Below, one piece after another: positions 52,433 through 61,908 of a stretch of 64,000 nucleotides of DNA (within the stretch, counting starts at the first letter, position 1; each line of letters opens with the position of its first letter). A program made the position numbers and the translations under genes. The DNA comes from Verrucomicrobiota bacterium. Lineage in GTDB: Bacteria > Verrucomicrobiota > Verrucomicrobiia > Verrucomicrobiales > DEV007. The DNA is taken from NCBI GenBank assembly GCA_963205275.1, contig CAUJIH010000051.1, forward strand, positions 26,128 to 90,127. Reading direction: 5' to 3'. The notes below the pieces were generated by a model. That model made no database searches and was not told where the DNA came from. It saw only the letters and a list, made by a program, of their open reading frames with translations.

Positions 52433-53176
52433 ATGAAGCTTCCCCTTTCCTTTTTGACAGCCTGTTTTTCTCTCATTTGCCTCGTCGCCCATCCCGATGC
52501 GGCACTTTCTGCCGATTCCGTTGATTTACTTCTTCCGTCCGCTTGGGTCGATTCGTCCACATGGGCACAAGCTGGAGATGTACAGGGCAGCACGCAGGAA
52601 ATGAAATGGAAAGCCGTTACTCCCGGAGAAAAGCTCCTCTACAACGGAGAAGCGACTCGCGGGATTACCAAGAACATCACGAGCAAAGAATCCTTTGGCG
52701 ACGTCGAAATCGCAGTGGAATTCATGATCCCGAAAGGCTCGAATTCCGGCATCTACCTAATGAGCCGCTATGAGCTCCAGATCATCGACAGCTACGGACG
52801 CGCCGATAATGAGCTGACCGTTCACGACTGCGGAGCAATCTACGAGCAATGGGACGCCTCGAAGCCGAAGGGAGAGCAGGGATTCGGCGGCACGCGCCCG
52901 TCCACTAATGCGACCAGTGCTCCCGGAACTTGGCAGAGCTTCCGTATCCTCTTCCGCGCTCCACGCATTGATGCGAGCGGAAAAAAAGTCGAAAATGCCC
53001 GATTCATTCGCGTCGAGCACAACGGAGTAACCATTCACGAAGATTCGGAAGTCCCAGCCCCTACACGAGGAGGAGCAGAGGGGCCGGAAGTCGCCACCGC
53101 ACCACTGATCGTTCAGGGCGATCACGGTCCCATCGCCTTCCGCAAGCTCCAAGTCACGCCGAAGAAATTCGACTAA
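52433..53176 (+). CDS. DUF1080 (3-keto-disaccharide hydrolase-like) secreted protein
   Basis: A 247-residue exported protein with signal peptide (MKLPLSFLTACFSLICLVAHPDAALSA) and a single concanavalin/LamG-like jelly roll (DUF1080). Conserved pattern GDVEIAVEFMIPKGSNSGIYLMSRYELQIIDSYG...GAIYEQW and the final GPIAFRKLQVTPKKF. Members include a 3-keto-disaccharide hydrolase; most others are binding or unassigned. It precedes the second giant haem protein by 42 bp, a recurring PVC pair. Confidence 0.88.
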   Translation: MKLPLSFLTACFSLICLVAHPDAALSADSVDLLLPSAWVDSSTWAQAGDVQGSTQEMKWKAVTPGEKLLYNGEATRGITKNITSKESFGDVEIAVEFMIPKGSNSGIYLMSRYELQIIDSYGRADNELTVHDCGAIYEQWDASKPKGEQGFGGTRPSTNATSAPGTWQSFRILFRAPRIDASGKKVENARFIRVEHNGVTIHEDSEVPAPTRGGAEGPEVATAPLIVQGDHGPIAFRKLQVTPKKFD

Positions 53177-53218
53177 GCCTGCTGAGAAGCTCCAGCCAGA
53201 CACGGGCGTCATTGCATC

Positions 53219-56200
53219 ATGAGTTTGTATTCCCGATATTTCCTCGTCCCCATTGCTCTCTCGCTCATCCCGATCTCCGGGCGCAGTGAGGGAAAAACCA
53301 TCTCCGCTCCCATAAAATTCGAGAGCCGGGAAGCCTATGACTCGGAGGCCCAGGCGCGAATCGCGAACTTCCAGTTGCCGGAAGGAGTCAAAGCGACTCT
53401 CTTCGCTGACTCCAGCCAGACGCAAAACCCCAGCGCCATCTGCTTCGATCCACAGGGCCGACTGCTGGTAGCTGAAATTCATCGCTGGAGAGCAGGCGTG
53501 CAGGATATCCGTGACGAGCCACGTCTGCTGCTCGACGATCTCGCCTGCCAGACCACCGCAGATCGCCTGGCAATGTACGAGAAAGACCAGGCCATGCGCC
53601 CCCTCTCCTTCTACACCGAATTCACCGACCGAATTATGCGCCTGGAAGATCGGGATCACGACGGGCGGGCCGATCATTCAACCCTGTTTGCCGATGGATT
53701 CGACAGTGTTCTGGATGGTCCCGGGATCGGCCTGATCACGGATGAGGCGGGAGCCGTCTATTACACGAACATTCCGCACCTCTGGAAGCTCCTCGACAAG
53801 GATGGGAAGGGAGTCGCCAATGAACGAATCTCCCTGCAGGATGGCTTTGGCGTTCGCATCAGCATTTCTGGCCACGATATGCACGGTCTAGTCTGGGGAC
53901 CAGATGGGAAGCTCTACTGGTCCATCGGAGATCGCGGCTATTCCTTCATTACCAAGGAAGGTCGGAGCTACCATCACCCCACCTCCGGTGCTGTCTTTCG
54001 CTGCGATCCCGATGGCTCAAACCTAGAGGAAATCTATACCGGCCTGCGCAATCCACAGGAACTGGCCTTCGATGCTTGGGGCAATCTTTTCACCTGCGAT
54101 AACAACGCCGATGCTTGGGACAGCGGACGGCTGGTCTATATTCTGGAAGGTGGCGACTCTGGCTGGCGTCATGGCCATCAGGTGATGCTGAATTTCCGCG
54201 ACACCCTCCAACTGCGCACGCCGGATTACACGCATCCGGGACACAAAACCATTCCACTGAACGCCTGGATGGCTGAAGGCCTCTGGGAAACCGAGCATCC
54301 GGGGCGTCCCGATTTCGCCCTGCCGCCAGTCGCTGAGCTGTCCTGGGGGCCTAGCGGATTGGTCTATAACTACGGAGTGACCACCATGCCCCAGCGCTAC
54401 ACCGATCATTTCTGGGTCTGCAATTTCGGTGGGGCAAAGGGCGATCTCCAGACTTTCTCTGTCCAAGAAAAAGGGGCGGGATTCACCGTAAAAGATCAGG
54501 AAACCTTCATGGTCGGCATGGGCAATACCGACGCCGAGTTTGGGCCGGATGGAAAGCTCTATGTGAGCTGTTTCAACAACAACGGATGGGTAAAACAGGA
54601 CATCGGGAACATCTACACGCTGGAAGGCACCCCATCCACAGAAGGCGCCGCTCTCCTGAGAGCCACCCAATCGCTACTCGTCCAATCCTTCTCGAAATAC
54701 GATCTCGGAAAGCTCGATGAACTGCTCGGACATGCGGATATGCGCGTACGCCAGCGGGCGCAGTTCGAACTCGCACGACGGCAAGCCAGCGAGATTTTCA
54801 CAGACGCCGTCCAGCAGACTGAAAATCGATTCAAACGCCTGCACGGTCTCTGGGGTCTGGGTCAGCTCGCACGAGAGAAACCCGATCTGTTGCAAACTCA
54901 TATTGACTCCCTCTCCGATCCAGATATAGAAGTCCGAGTTCAGGCAGCGAAAATACTGGGCGATTCGCGAGAAGCCTCCGCCGGGGAGGCTCTCGTGCCA
55001 GCTCTGGACGACTCATCTCCGCGCGTAAGGGCCTTCGCCGCCATCGGCGTCGGAAAGTGCGGGAATCACATGGCGCTTTCAAAACTCTTCGAACAACTCG
55101 CCGCCAACGACGACCAGGATCTCTTCCTCCGCCATGCCTGCGTCCAGGGCATGTGGTATCTCCACGACAGCGAACGGATGATGAAAGAAGGGCGAATCAA
55201 TCCTGCCCCTGCTGTGCGTCTGGGGGTTCTCCTCACCCTGCGCAAGCTATTGGACCCCAGAGTGAAATACTTTCTCACTGACGAAGTTTCTCGCATCCGA
55301 AACGAGGCGATCCGAGCGATCCACGATCTCGATTTCCTCACCGCCCTACCCGATCTGGCGGAGGAACTCCTCTCGCCCCGCAACGAGAGCGAAGAAAGTC
55401 GCCAGGCGTCTAACCCGCAGGAACTCATGCTCCAGATGCGCCTGATCAACGCCAACTTTCGTGTCGGGACGCCCAAGTGTGCCCAAAATCTGCTCACTTT
55501 CGCCGCTCAGGAGAACCGCTCTCTTCTTCTGCGCGAGCAGGCGCTCCGCACTCTGCTGGAATGGAAGGCCCCCGGACCAGTCGATGCTGTGACGGGAGAC
55601 TATCGTCCCCTGCCCCCTGAGTCTCGCGCTGACATCAAGCCTCAGCTCACAGCAGGACTCTCGCCGATTTTTCAATCATCAGAAAAATCGCTGGTCGGTC
55701 TGGCAGCTCGCGTGGCGATGGCCTACGGGATTCCCGCTCCCGCGCCCATCCTGAGCACTCTCCTCCTCGACTCAGCCGCACCGGTTGACGCTCGAATCGC
55801 CGCTCTGGAGAGCCTCTCCACCGACAGCCCTTCAGAACTGGATTCTCACTGGCCAACGCTGCTTCAGGAGAAGAACCCCGAACTCCGAGCTGCGGCCATC
55901 ACGGCTCTCGCTCGGCACGATGTCGCTCAGGGCAGCACAGCCGCGATCGAAATGGCGAAATCCAAAGACTTGCGACTTCGTCAGCGAGCGTATCACCTGC
56001 TAGCCACTCTGAATACACCCGAAACCACCTCTTTTCTCTCCAATCGACTCGCCAAAATCAGCGCCGAGCCGCTCGACTCCCGACTTGATCTGATAGAGAG
56101 CGCAGCGGCGAGAGGCGGAGACGCCCTCGCGAAACAAATCGTCGAATACGAGAAATCACTCGATCCCAACGATCCTGTCGCACCGTTTCAAGTCACCCTC

Positions 56201-56662
56201 AAGGGAGGAGATCCTGCTTCCGGAAAGCGAATTTTCACCAGTCATGCAGTCGGACAATGTACGAAGTGCCATAAAATCGATGGCGACGGCGGAACAGCCG
56301 GGCCGGACCTCAGCAGCGTAGGAGCGCAACGCGACCGTGATTTTCTCCTTCGCGCCCTCATCACTCCGAGTGCGGAGATCGCAGAGGGATATGGCATCAC
56401 CCTCGTCACATTCAAAGACGGCACATCGATCGGAGGTGTTTTGACAAAAGAAACGCCCACTGAGATCGTCCTGAAAATCGCTGATCCGGCCACCACTGAC
56501 CTGCACCGTGAGCAGGCCATTCCGCTCAAAGAAATACAAAAGCGCGAGCCTGCCGTATCCGCAATGCCTCCGATGGGAGTCCTTTTGAAAAAGACGGAAA
56601 TTCGCGATCTGATCGCCTATTTAGCCACTCTCCGCAAGGGTGGTGCGAAAAAGGTCCAATAA
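53219..56662 (+). CDS. PVC-type haem-binding CxxCH protein with HEAT-like repeats
   Basis: A 1147-residue exported protein related in plan to the first giant haem protein (4518-7988). Signal peptide, then a beta-propeller (about 60-440: SAICFDPQGRLLVAEIHRW, HGLVWGPDGKLYWSIGD, PQELAFDAWGNLFTCDNNAD, DAEFGPDGKLYVSCF). A HEAT-repeat-like region follows (about 490-970). The C-terminal cytochrome c module has CTKCH near residue 1014, then GTAGPDLSSVG, and a MPPMGVLL Met-containing loop near the end as the probable axial ligand. Probably a periplasmic dehydrogenase linked to carbohydrate use; unproven. It follows the DUF1080 gene. A 10-bp stem-loop includes its stop codon. Confidence 0.88.
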   Translation: MSLYSRYFLVPIALSLIPISGRSEGKTISAPIKFESREAYDSEAQARIANFQLPEGVKATLFADSSQTQNPSAICFDPQGRLLVAEIHRWRAGVQDIRDEPRLLLDDLACQTTADRLAMYEKDQAMRPLSFYTEFTDRIMRLEDRDHDGRADHSTLFADGFDSVLDGPGIGLITDEAGAVYYTNIPHLWKLLDKDGKGVANERISLQDGFGVRISISGHDMHGLVWGPDGKLYWSIGDRGYSFITKEGRSYHHPTSGAVFRCDPDGSNLEEIYTGLRNPQELAFDAWGNLFTCDNNADAWDSGRLVYILEGGDSGWRHGHQVMLNFRDTLQLRTPDYTHPGHKTIPLNAWMAEGLWETEHPGRPDFALPPVAELSWGPSGLVYNYGVTTMPQRYTDHFWVCNFGGAKGDLQTFSVQEKGAGFTVKDQETFMVGMGNTDAEFGPDGKLYVSCFNNNGWVKQDIGNIYTLEGTPSTEGAALLRATQSLLVQSFSKYDLGKLDELLGHADMRVRQRAQFELARRQASEIFTDAVQQTENRFKRLHGLWGLGQLAREKPDLLQTHIDSLSDPDIEVRVQAAKILGDSREASAGEALVPALDDSSPRVRAFAAIGVGKCGNHMALSKLFEQLAANDDQDLFLRHACVQGMWYLHDSERMMKEGRINPAPAVRLGVLLTLRKLLDPRVKYFLTDEVSRIRNEAIRAIHDLDFLTALPDLAEELLSPRNESEESRQASNPQELMLQMRLINANFRVGTPKCAQNLLTFAAQENRSLLLREQALRTLLEWKAPGPVDAVTGDYRPLPPESRADIKPQLTAGLSPIFQSSEKSLVGLAARVAMAYGIPAPAPILSTLLLDSAAPVDARIAALESLSTDSPSELDSHWPTLLQEKNPELRAAAITALARHDVAQGSTAAIEMAKSKDLRLRQRAYHLLATLNTPETTSFLSNRLAKISAEPLDSRLDLIESAAARGGDALAKQIVEYEKSLDPNDPVAPFQVTLKGGDPASGKRIFTSHAVGQCTKCHKIDGDGGTAGPDLSSVGAQRDRDFLLRALITPSAEIAEGYGITLVTFKDGTSIGGVLTKETPTEIVLKIADPATTDLHREQAIPLKEIQKREPAVSAMPPMGVLLKKTEIRDLIAYLATLRKGGAKKVQ

Positions 56663-56678
56663 ATTTTGTTATTGGACC
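56653..56678. terminator. Perfect 10-bp stem-loop containing the haem-protein stop codon
   Basis: ggtccaataa (56653-56662) pairs exactly with ttattggacc (56669-56678) around a 6-base loop. The TAA stop is inside the left arm. The A-run lies on the left, so it is not a canonical plus-strand terminator; it may protect the mRNA end. Confidence 0.55.
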
Positions 56679-56740
56679 GTTCTGTAAGTAATGAGCAGAA
56701 AACTTGAACTTCCTCACTTCTGGCTCATACTATCTTTAAG

Positions 56741-57868
56741 ATGAGACTTCCTCTCTTCTTTCTACTCACTTTCGCAACTCCACTTGCGCTGTTCGCTCTG
56801 GATCCTCCTTCCAGACGCGGTGGGATATTTGGATTCGGGAAAAGTTCCGGCAGCCAGATTTCTTCCGATCTGTTTCCCACCCAAGGCAATTCGGGAAGCA
56901 CTACCGTTCCCAGCGCACCTGAGCAAAAGAATATCTTCCGAGGCGGGCACCCCAAAAAGGTGAAGCCCTCTTCCTACGTGATCGAAAACGGACAGAAACT
57001 GGAGAAAGCGCTCCCTTCGTCGCAACCCTCCTCTGTAGCACCAGAGCCAGTAAGTGAGGCGATCAGCAGCACCGAGACAGCAGCCACGAAACGGGGATTC
57101 TCCTGGCTGCCTTTTGGGAAGAAGGATGCCGATGCCGAAAGCTCGAAGGAAGTCGAAGCACCGAAGACTGTTGAAACTGTCCCTGCTCCACTAATCCAAG
57201 CGACTCCGCTGAAAGCAGATACGACAAAAGCGCTCCCAGTGAAGTCGCCTCCGGTTTCCCGTCCCGCTCCTCCAGCTCAGCACGCAGTTCCGCTCGCGAC
57301 ACAATCGCCTGTGGAGGCGAACGATCAGAAAAAAGGAGGGCTTTTGAGTTGGCTCCCCTTCATCGGTCGAAAAGGAGATGATGCGCCTGATGCGCCAATC
57401 GTTCCTACAGCACCCCTGATTGCGACGCCGATCGCTGCAACTACGGCACCAGCAGCCAAGCCAACGCCGAGAACTGAGTCGACGGTGACGAAGAAGCCAG
57501 AGCCAAAAACCGAAAAACCTGCATCCTCCGACGTTGCGGTATTTGAGATCCGACGCGATCCCAATGCGCCCGTCGTGGAAGAGAAGCCCACGAAATCCGC
57601 CTCTGAGAGCACATTCCCTTCTCCTCGATCAATCATTCGCTTTCCGAAAAAGGAAGTCGATCTGACCGGAGCGGAGACCATCATTCAGAACGGAGAGATC
57701 GTGAATGAGTCGAATCCTGCCGTCGCATCCGCCTTTGAATCAAAAGCCTCCACTGGCCCCCGCCAGGCACCACAGGTAGTCAACGGAGTAAAAACCTACT
57801 CCTCTTGGAAAGATGTGGATGCCCGTCCCGCCTCCGTAGCGGATCGGATTCTCAACCAGATTCGATAA
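56741..57868 (+). CDS. Exported Pro/Ala-rich unknown protein
   Basis: A 375-residue exported protein with signal peptide (MRLPLFFLLTFATPLALFA) and long low-complexity Pro/Ala/Ser/Lys segments (VKSPPVSRPAPPAQHAVPLA; PAAKPTPRTESTVTKKPEPK). Two similar short blocks, RGFSWLPFGKKDADAES and GGLLSWLPFIGRKGDDAP, look like internal repeats. The C-terminal part (about 320-375) is more ordered (VNGVKTYSSWKDVDARPASVADRILNQIR). No family recognised; a periplasmic or cell-surface linker protein. Confidence 0.5.
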   Translation: MRLPLFFLLTFATPLALFALDPPSRRGGIFGFGKSSGSQISSDLFPTQGNSGSTTVPSAPEQKNIFRGGHPKKVKPSSYVIENGQKLEKALPSSQPSSVAPEPVSEAISSTETAATKRGFSWLPFGKKDADAESSKEVEAPKTVETVPAPLIQATPLKADTTKALPVKSPPVSRPAPPAQHAVPLATQSPVEANDQKKGGLLSWLPFIGRKGDDAPDAPIVPTAPLIATPIAATTAPAAKPTPRTESTVTKKPEPKTEKPASSDVAVFEIRRDPNAPVVEEKPTKSASESTFPSPRSIIRFPKKEVDLTGAETIIQNGEIVNESNPAVASAFESKASTGPRQAPQVVNGVKTYSSWKDVDARPASVADRILNQIR

Positions 57869-57948
57869 TCTGGGAAACGAATCATTACGGCTAGGGTTTC
57901 ATTACCGAAGCTCTTCTCTGGAGTCTTCTGACGTTCACCCCCTTCAAG

Positions 57949-58713
57949 ATGTCGCATCCCTTCCCCCTTCACATCAGTTCCCTGCTCGTATGCGGAGTAC
58001 TCTGGCTCTGCATCCCGGCTGGTGGCGAAGAGAACACAAGGTCTGACTTTTCAGCAGCGCCGACAGCTCTCAATCCCGACGAGTTCACTCCACTGGTAAA
58101 AACGAGTCCCTTCACACGAGTGCTCAGCCTCTCAGAAACCTATGCACTGCGAGGAATCGCGAATCTCGGAGACCAGCAGGTCGCCACCCTTTATAACAAG
58201 GAGACCAAGAAGACCATCGTCGTGACTGCCAAGGGAGATAACGAGGCCGGGCTATCCCTCGTGACAGTCAATCCTGCCACAGATTTGGCCGAAGTTACCG
58301 CAAAAGTGGCGCTGGCCGAAGATGAGGCTGAACTCCGATATGATGAAAACCAAATCAATCATCAATCGCGGAGTGCGACTTCGAAAGAAGAACGATCCCA
58401 TAGTCATAAAAACGATCCCACTCGCGATATTGAACGATTTAAAGCCCTTTCTTCAGAGAATCAGGAGAAGTTGAAGTCATATATCCAATACGTCTTCAAG
58501 TCCTATCCCCACATGTCTCGCGAAGAGAAAGGGAATCTCATCCGCGGAGCGATGATTCGATTGAGTGATGGTAGGGGCATCGATATCCCGACGACACCGA
58601 CGGCTGCATCGACTTCAGCACCCCAAAAAGCGACTGACCCACGGGGTGCCAAAGGAAATCCGGCATCCGATCCGACCTCCAGTAAGGGTGGGCGCAAAGG
58701 GAGGAGACGATGA
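57949..58713 (+). CDS. Exported unknown protein
   Basis: A 254-residue protein with a signal peptide (HISSLLVCGVLWLCIPAGG). A central ordered part (FTRVLSLSETYALRGIANLGDQQVATLYNKETKKTIVVTAKGDNEAGLSLVTVN) has a beta-sandwich look; the C-terminus is helical then a Pro/Thr/Gly/Lys-rich tail. No family recognised. It follows the preceding Pro-rich gene by 80 bp and may be in the same transcript. Confidence 0.5.
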   Translation: MSHPFPLHISSLLVCGVLWLCIPAGGEENTRSDFSAAPTALNPDEFTPLVKTSPFTRVLSLSETYALRGIANLGDQQVATLYNKETKKTIVVTAKGDNEAGLSLVTVNPATDLAEVTAKVALAEDEAELRYDENQINHQSRSATSKEERSHSHKNDPTRDIERFKALSSENQEKLKSYIQYVFKSYPHMSREEKGNLIRGAMIRLSDGRGIDIPTTPTAASTSAPQKATDPRGAKGNPASDPTSSKGGRKGRRR

Positions 58714-58880
58714 TGCGAATCAATCGGCAGTGTAGACTGCCGAAATTATGTGCTACAAACTGCCGCAGCGGTTATCTTAGCCAACCCTGTGCACATCCAC
58801 CGCAACCTTCCACCACTATTCGCGTTTCACGTCCCCTTGAGCAGGAGTTGGATGTGCTTGAATACACACATCGCTACCCA

Positions 58881-61817
58881 TCACTTAAACCATAGCATTA
58901 CGAAGTCATTGATTTCCAGTGGCAGTGCCATCTCGACGCGATCATTCTGCCGAAAGGAAATGGTCCCATGAACGGCGGACTCGACTCGGGTGACCTTCTT
59001 CGACGAACTGATCTTCAATCGCAGCTCTGAGATGGGTTCGAGGCTATAGTTGGCGAGCGGAATGACAATCCCCTTCTCTCCGGAGAGATAGACGGCGTCA
59101 ACGAGTGCATGCGAACATTCGACGAGTCGTTCAAGGTTTTTTGCTGGGGCGAGGATCATCTCCCGGATCTCGGCGGGGAAGTCCCAAGGATTGTAACTGC
59201 GCTCGATCAAGGGATCTTTCGCTTCTTCCGCGACTTTGCGGCGGTCGAGTGCCGTTTTGATGTAGCTCAGTGCGGGGAGGAAGCCGTACATCGTGACCTT
59301 GTCGCTTCGCATCACAGCAGGACTGCCATCGTCGAAGGTCGCCAGTATTTCAGCATTTGCCTTGGGCTTGAGGCTCTGTTTAGCCCCGAGAACCTCGGCT
59401 TTGCCCGTGGCCCAAGTGACGGTATCCTGAACTTTCAGTCGATTCAAATTGCGGCCAGAGGTTTGAAACTTCTCCAGAGTGACACAGTCTCCTCGATCTG
59501 CGGGCAGGAGATCGTTTAGCACAGCGAGTGGACGATTGTATTCGTCCCTCATCGCGGCTCCGGCCGTGAGGGAAAGGATGCCACCATTCTGCACCCAGGA
59601 TTTTAGCTTTGATGCAGAGGCTTGGGTCAAATTAGGCCCCGTGAGGAACGCGACACGGTATTTTTCGAGTGCTCCACTCTCGATCTGTCGCTCGGAGAGG
59701 ATATCGACTGGCACTTGTGCATGAGCTAGAACCATCCAGGTGTGCATGCGATCAAATCCGAAGGCGTTCGTTTCATCCACCGTCCAAACATCGCTGGCGC
59801 TGCTGTAGATCAGAGCCACCTGTGCCGGTGCGGGCCTAGCGGACAGGAGCAAGTCCTCGGCGGCTCCAATCTCCCGAGTAATGCTGGCATTGGCCGTCCA
59901 GGTCTCTGGTTTCCCCTGCCAGAGATGAGTGCGAAAGTAAGGGCCTCCTTCGTGCGAAGCCCAGATGGGGCCATAACAGAAGTTGTTGAGAATTCGAACT
60001 CCGCGGGCGACTTCGCTGGTAGCCTTGAGCTTGATATCCCATGGCTTGCGTCCGGCGTGGGCGATGAGGTGGTGCCCGATGGTCTGTCCTCGTGCCAGCG
60101 CGGCGCTGCGCATCAGATCGACATTGAAGCTGGCGCACTGGTAGGATGACGAAAGATTCGCCCAGTCCTCACCCCAGATCGCGTTCTGATCCGGGGAATC
60201 GAGCAGTTCGAAGTAATCGACACCTTGGTGGAAGAAATTCGCTCCATAGACGGCCCCATCGCTGAAATTGGCCAAGATTGGAAAATCACCTCCGTAGGCC
60301 TCTTTCGCCAGCCGACCCTGTGTGGCCATGAAATCTCCCAAGGCCCGAGTGCGAAAGAGTTGTGACCAGTAGTAGAGCGCAGGAAAGTCAAAGCGCTGAG
60401 CGGGAGTAACGATCCTCACCTGATCCCAGTTCTGCACAAGCAAATCGGCAGGAGCAAGGCCTTTCGACTTCAACCAAGTTCGCAAGGCCTCAGTATAGGA
60501 AGGGAGAGTGGCCGCCAGTTCCAGGGCTTGTCCCGTGGGTTCGTCTGTAAGTTCGCAGAAAAGCAGATCGCTGACGTGAGCGCCGGCCTGCCGAAAGCTC
60601 TCCGCTTCCTGCTGGAATCGAGTCTGCATCTTCTCAAGGTCGGGAAGGCAATAGGAGTTGTCTTTCATGTACCATGCCCCACCGATATGACTGAATGGCT
60701 TCTCATTGAACCCAAAGTAGCTAAGAGTCTTCTCCTCCCGCTGTCGCACTCGCTGATCGAATACAGACCAGGCTTTGTCGATATTAGCCGACACCAGAAG
60801 AGGAAACTTTTTCGCTTTTCTTCCATGCGTAGGCCATGAATGCAGATCTGCCTGCTTTCCGATGCTCTCGGCGATTTCGAGATCGCGTTTCAGCAGAGCC
60901 CGATTTTCATCACTGAGGAGATTCGGCGGCAGATAGATGACGACGGAGTCAGGTGCATTGTCGATCTCGTAGCTGTGCACGATGCTCATTTCGTCCTCGG
61001 CCGTGGCGAAATCAATCCGCACTCTCAATCGCGGCGCGAGCTCGGTATAGCTATGGCGCGTGGTGAGATAAAACATCGCACCGCTGTCCTGATAGATCGC
61101 AGGAGTGATGTTGCACCAAGGAGTCGCCTCTCCGGACAAAAGCATCTCTGGTTTCTTTACCTGAATGCCAGCTACCGCTCCCGCCTTCCCCAGTGACCAA
61201 TGAGCATACCAAGGGGCGTGGTAATGATCCGTGAAGAGATGGACGTAGGCGGGCTTGTCATAGCCTTCGCGCAGGGTGACGCGCATGAAGGTCTGAGCTC
61301 CGTAGTCGAGATGATTCGGCTTCGCCTCCAGATCCATCGTCAACAGCACCGCATCGACCATCCGGGAGTTCCCAGTGCTATTTTTGTTTTCATGCTTGCT
61401 GAATCTCAGAGTCACAGGACCTTCCGGCAATTCAGCCCCGAAACTTCGCCACACCATTCTGTCGCGGGCGGACTGTCCCTCGAAGCTGTGATCGAAGAGT
61501 CCATTTCCCAACACACGATCCCCGGCCAGAGCGGTGAGATGGAATGCTCCTCGCCACTTCTGATGACTGCTGTAGCGCACCCAGATATGATAGAGTCCGG
61601 CGTCTTTCACCTGCACGGTCGCGCTCGCCGTGCCTGCTGCATCACCGGAAGCACCGCTAAGCATCTTCAACCCAGAGGCCTCGCGAGCGAGATCATCCTC
61701 GACCACTCGCCATCCATCCTGCACCGTAAAGCTTTCTGCTTCTAGAAATATCTCACCTCCCATCGAAGCTGTGCAAAGCGATAGGAGCAGAAGAAGGAAG
61801 GCAAACGAGTATTTCAT
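58881..61817 (-). CDS. Large secreted glycosidase-like protein with carbohydrate-binding N-terminus
   Basis: A 978-residue exported protein. After a signal peptide (MKYSFAFLLLLLSLCTASMG), residues about 22-155 resemble a CBM6/35-type module (FLEAESFTVQDGWRVVEDD...VRYSSHQKW). The middle (about 350-690) has a barrel-like region with acidic motifs (LLFCELTDEPTG, NAIWGEDWANL) as in glycoside hydrolases. Residues about 690-800 carry a GATase-like or trimerisation-like part (SARPAPAQVALIYSSASDV...VPVDILSERQ...RVAFLTGPNLTQASASKLKSWVQNGGILSLTAGA), as in GH42-type enzymes. Activity is not assignable; I could not identify the acid/base pair. Start chosen at MKYSFAF; eleven more codons are open. Confidence 0.65.
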   Translation of the reverse strand: MKYSFAFLLLLLSLCTASMGGEIFLEAESFTVQDGWRVVEDDLAREASGLKMLSGASGDAAGTASATVQVKDAGLYHIWVRYSSHQKWRGAFHLTALAGDRVLGNGLFDHSFEGQSARDRMVWRSFGAELPEGPVTLRFSKHENKNSTGNSRMVDAVLLTMDLEAKPNHLDYGAQTFMRVTLREGYDKPAYVHLFTDHYHAPWYAHWSLGKAGAVAGIQVKKPEMLLSGEATPWCNITPAIYQDSGAMFYLTTRHSYTELAPRLRVRIDFATAEDEMSIVHSYEIDNAPDSVVIYLPPNLLSDENRALLKRDLEIAESIGKQADLHSWPTHGRKAKKFPLLVSANIDKAWSVFDQRVRQREEKTLSYFGFNEKPFSHIGGAWYMKDNSYCLPDLEKMQTRFQQEAESFRQAGAHVSDLLFCELTDEPTGQALELAATLPSYTEALRTWLKSKGLAPADLLVQNWDQVRIVTPAQRFDFPALYYWSQLFRTRALGDFMATQGRLAKEAYGGDFPILANFSDGAVYGANFFHQGVDYFELLDSPDQNAIWGEDWANLSSSYQCASFNVDLMRSAALARGQTIGHHLIAHAGRKPWDIKLKATSEVARGVRILNNFCYGPIWASHEGGPYFRTHLWQGKPETWTANASITREIGAAEDLLLSARPAPAQVALIYSSASDVWTVDETNAFGFDRMHTWMVLAHAQVPVDILSERQIESGALEKYRVAFLTGPNLTQASASKLKSWVQNGGILSLTAGAAMRDEYNRPLAVLNDLLPADRGDCVTLEKFQTSGRNLNRLKVQDTVTWATGKAEVLGAKQSLKPKANAEILATFDDGSPAVMRSDKVTMYGFLPALSYIKTALDRRKVAEEAKDPLIERSYNPWDFPAEIREMILAPAKNLERLVECSHALVDAVYLSGEKGIVIPLANYSLEPISELRLKISSSKKVTRVESAVHGTISFRQNDRVEMALPLEINDFVMLWFK

Positions 61818-61908
61818 GAATGCGCGATCAGTCTGCAAAAGTATGCACAAGCCCTCTCAGAAAAGACAGCTTTTCCTGACCGAAAGAGCAGAGTATCCGC
61901 ACAATTTT

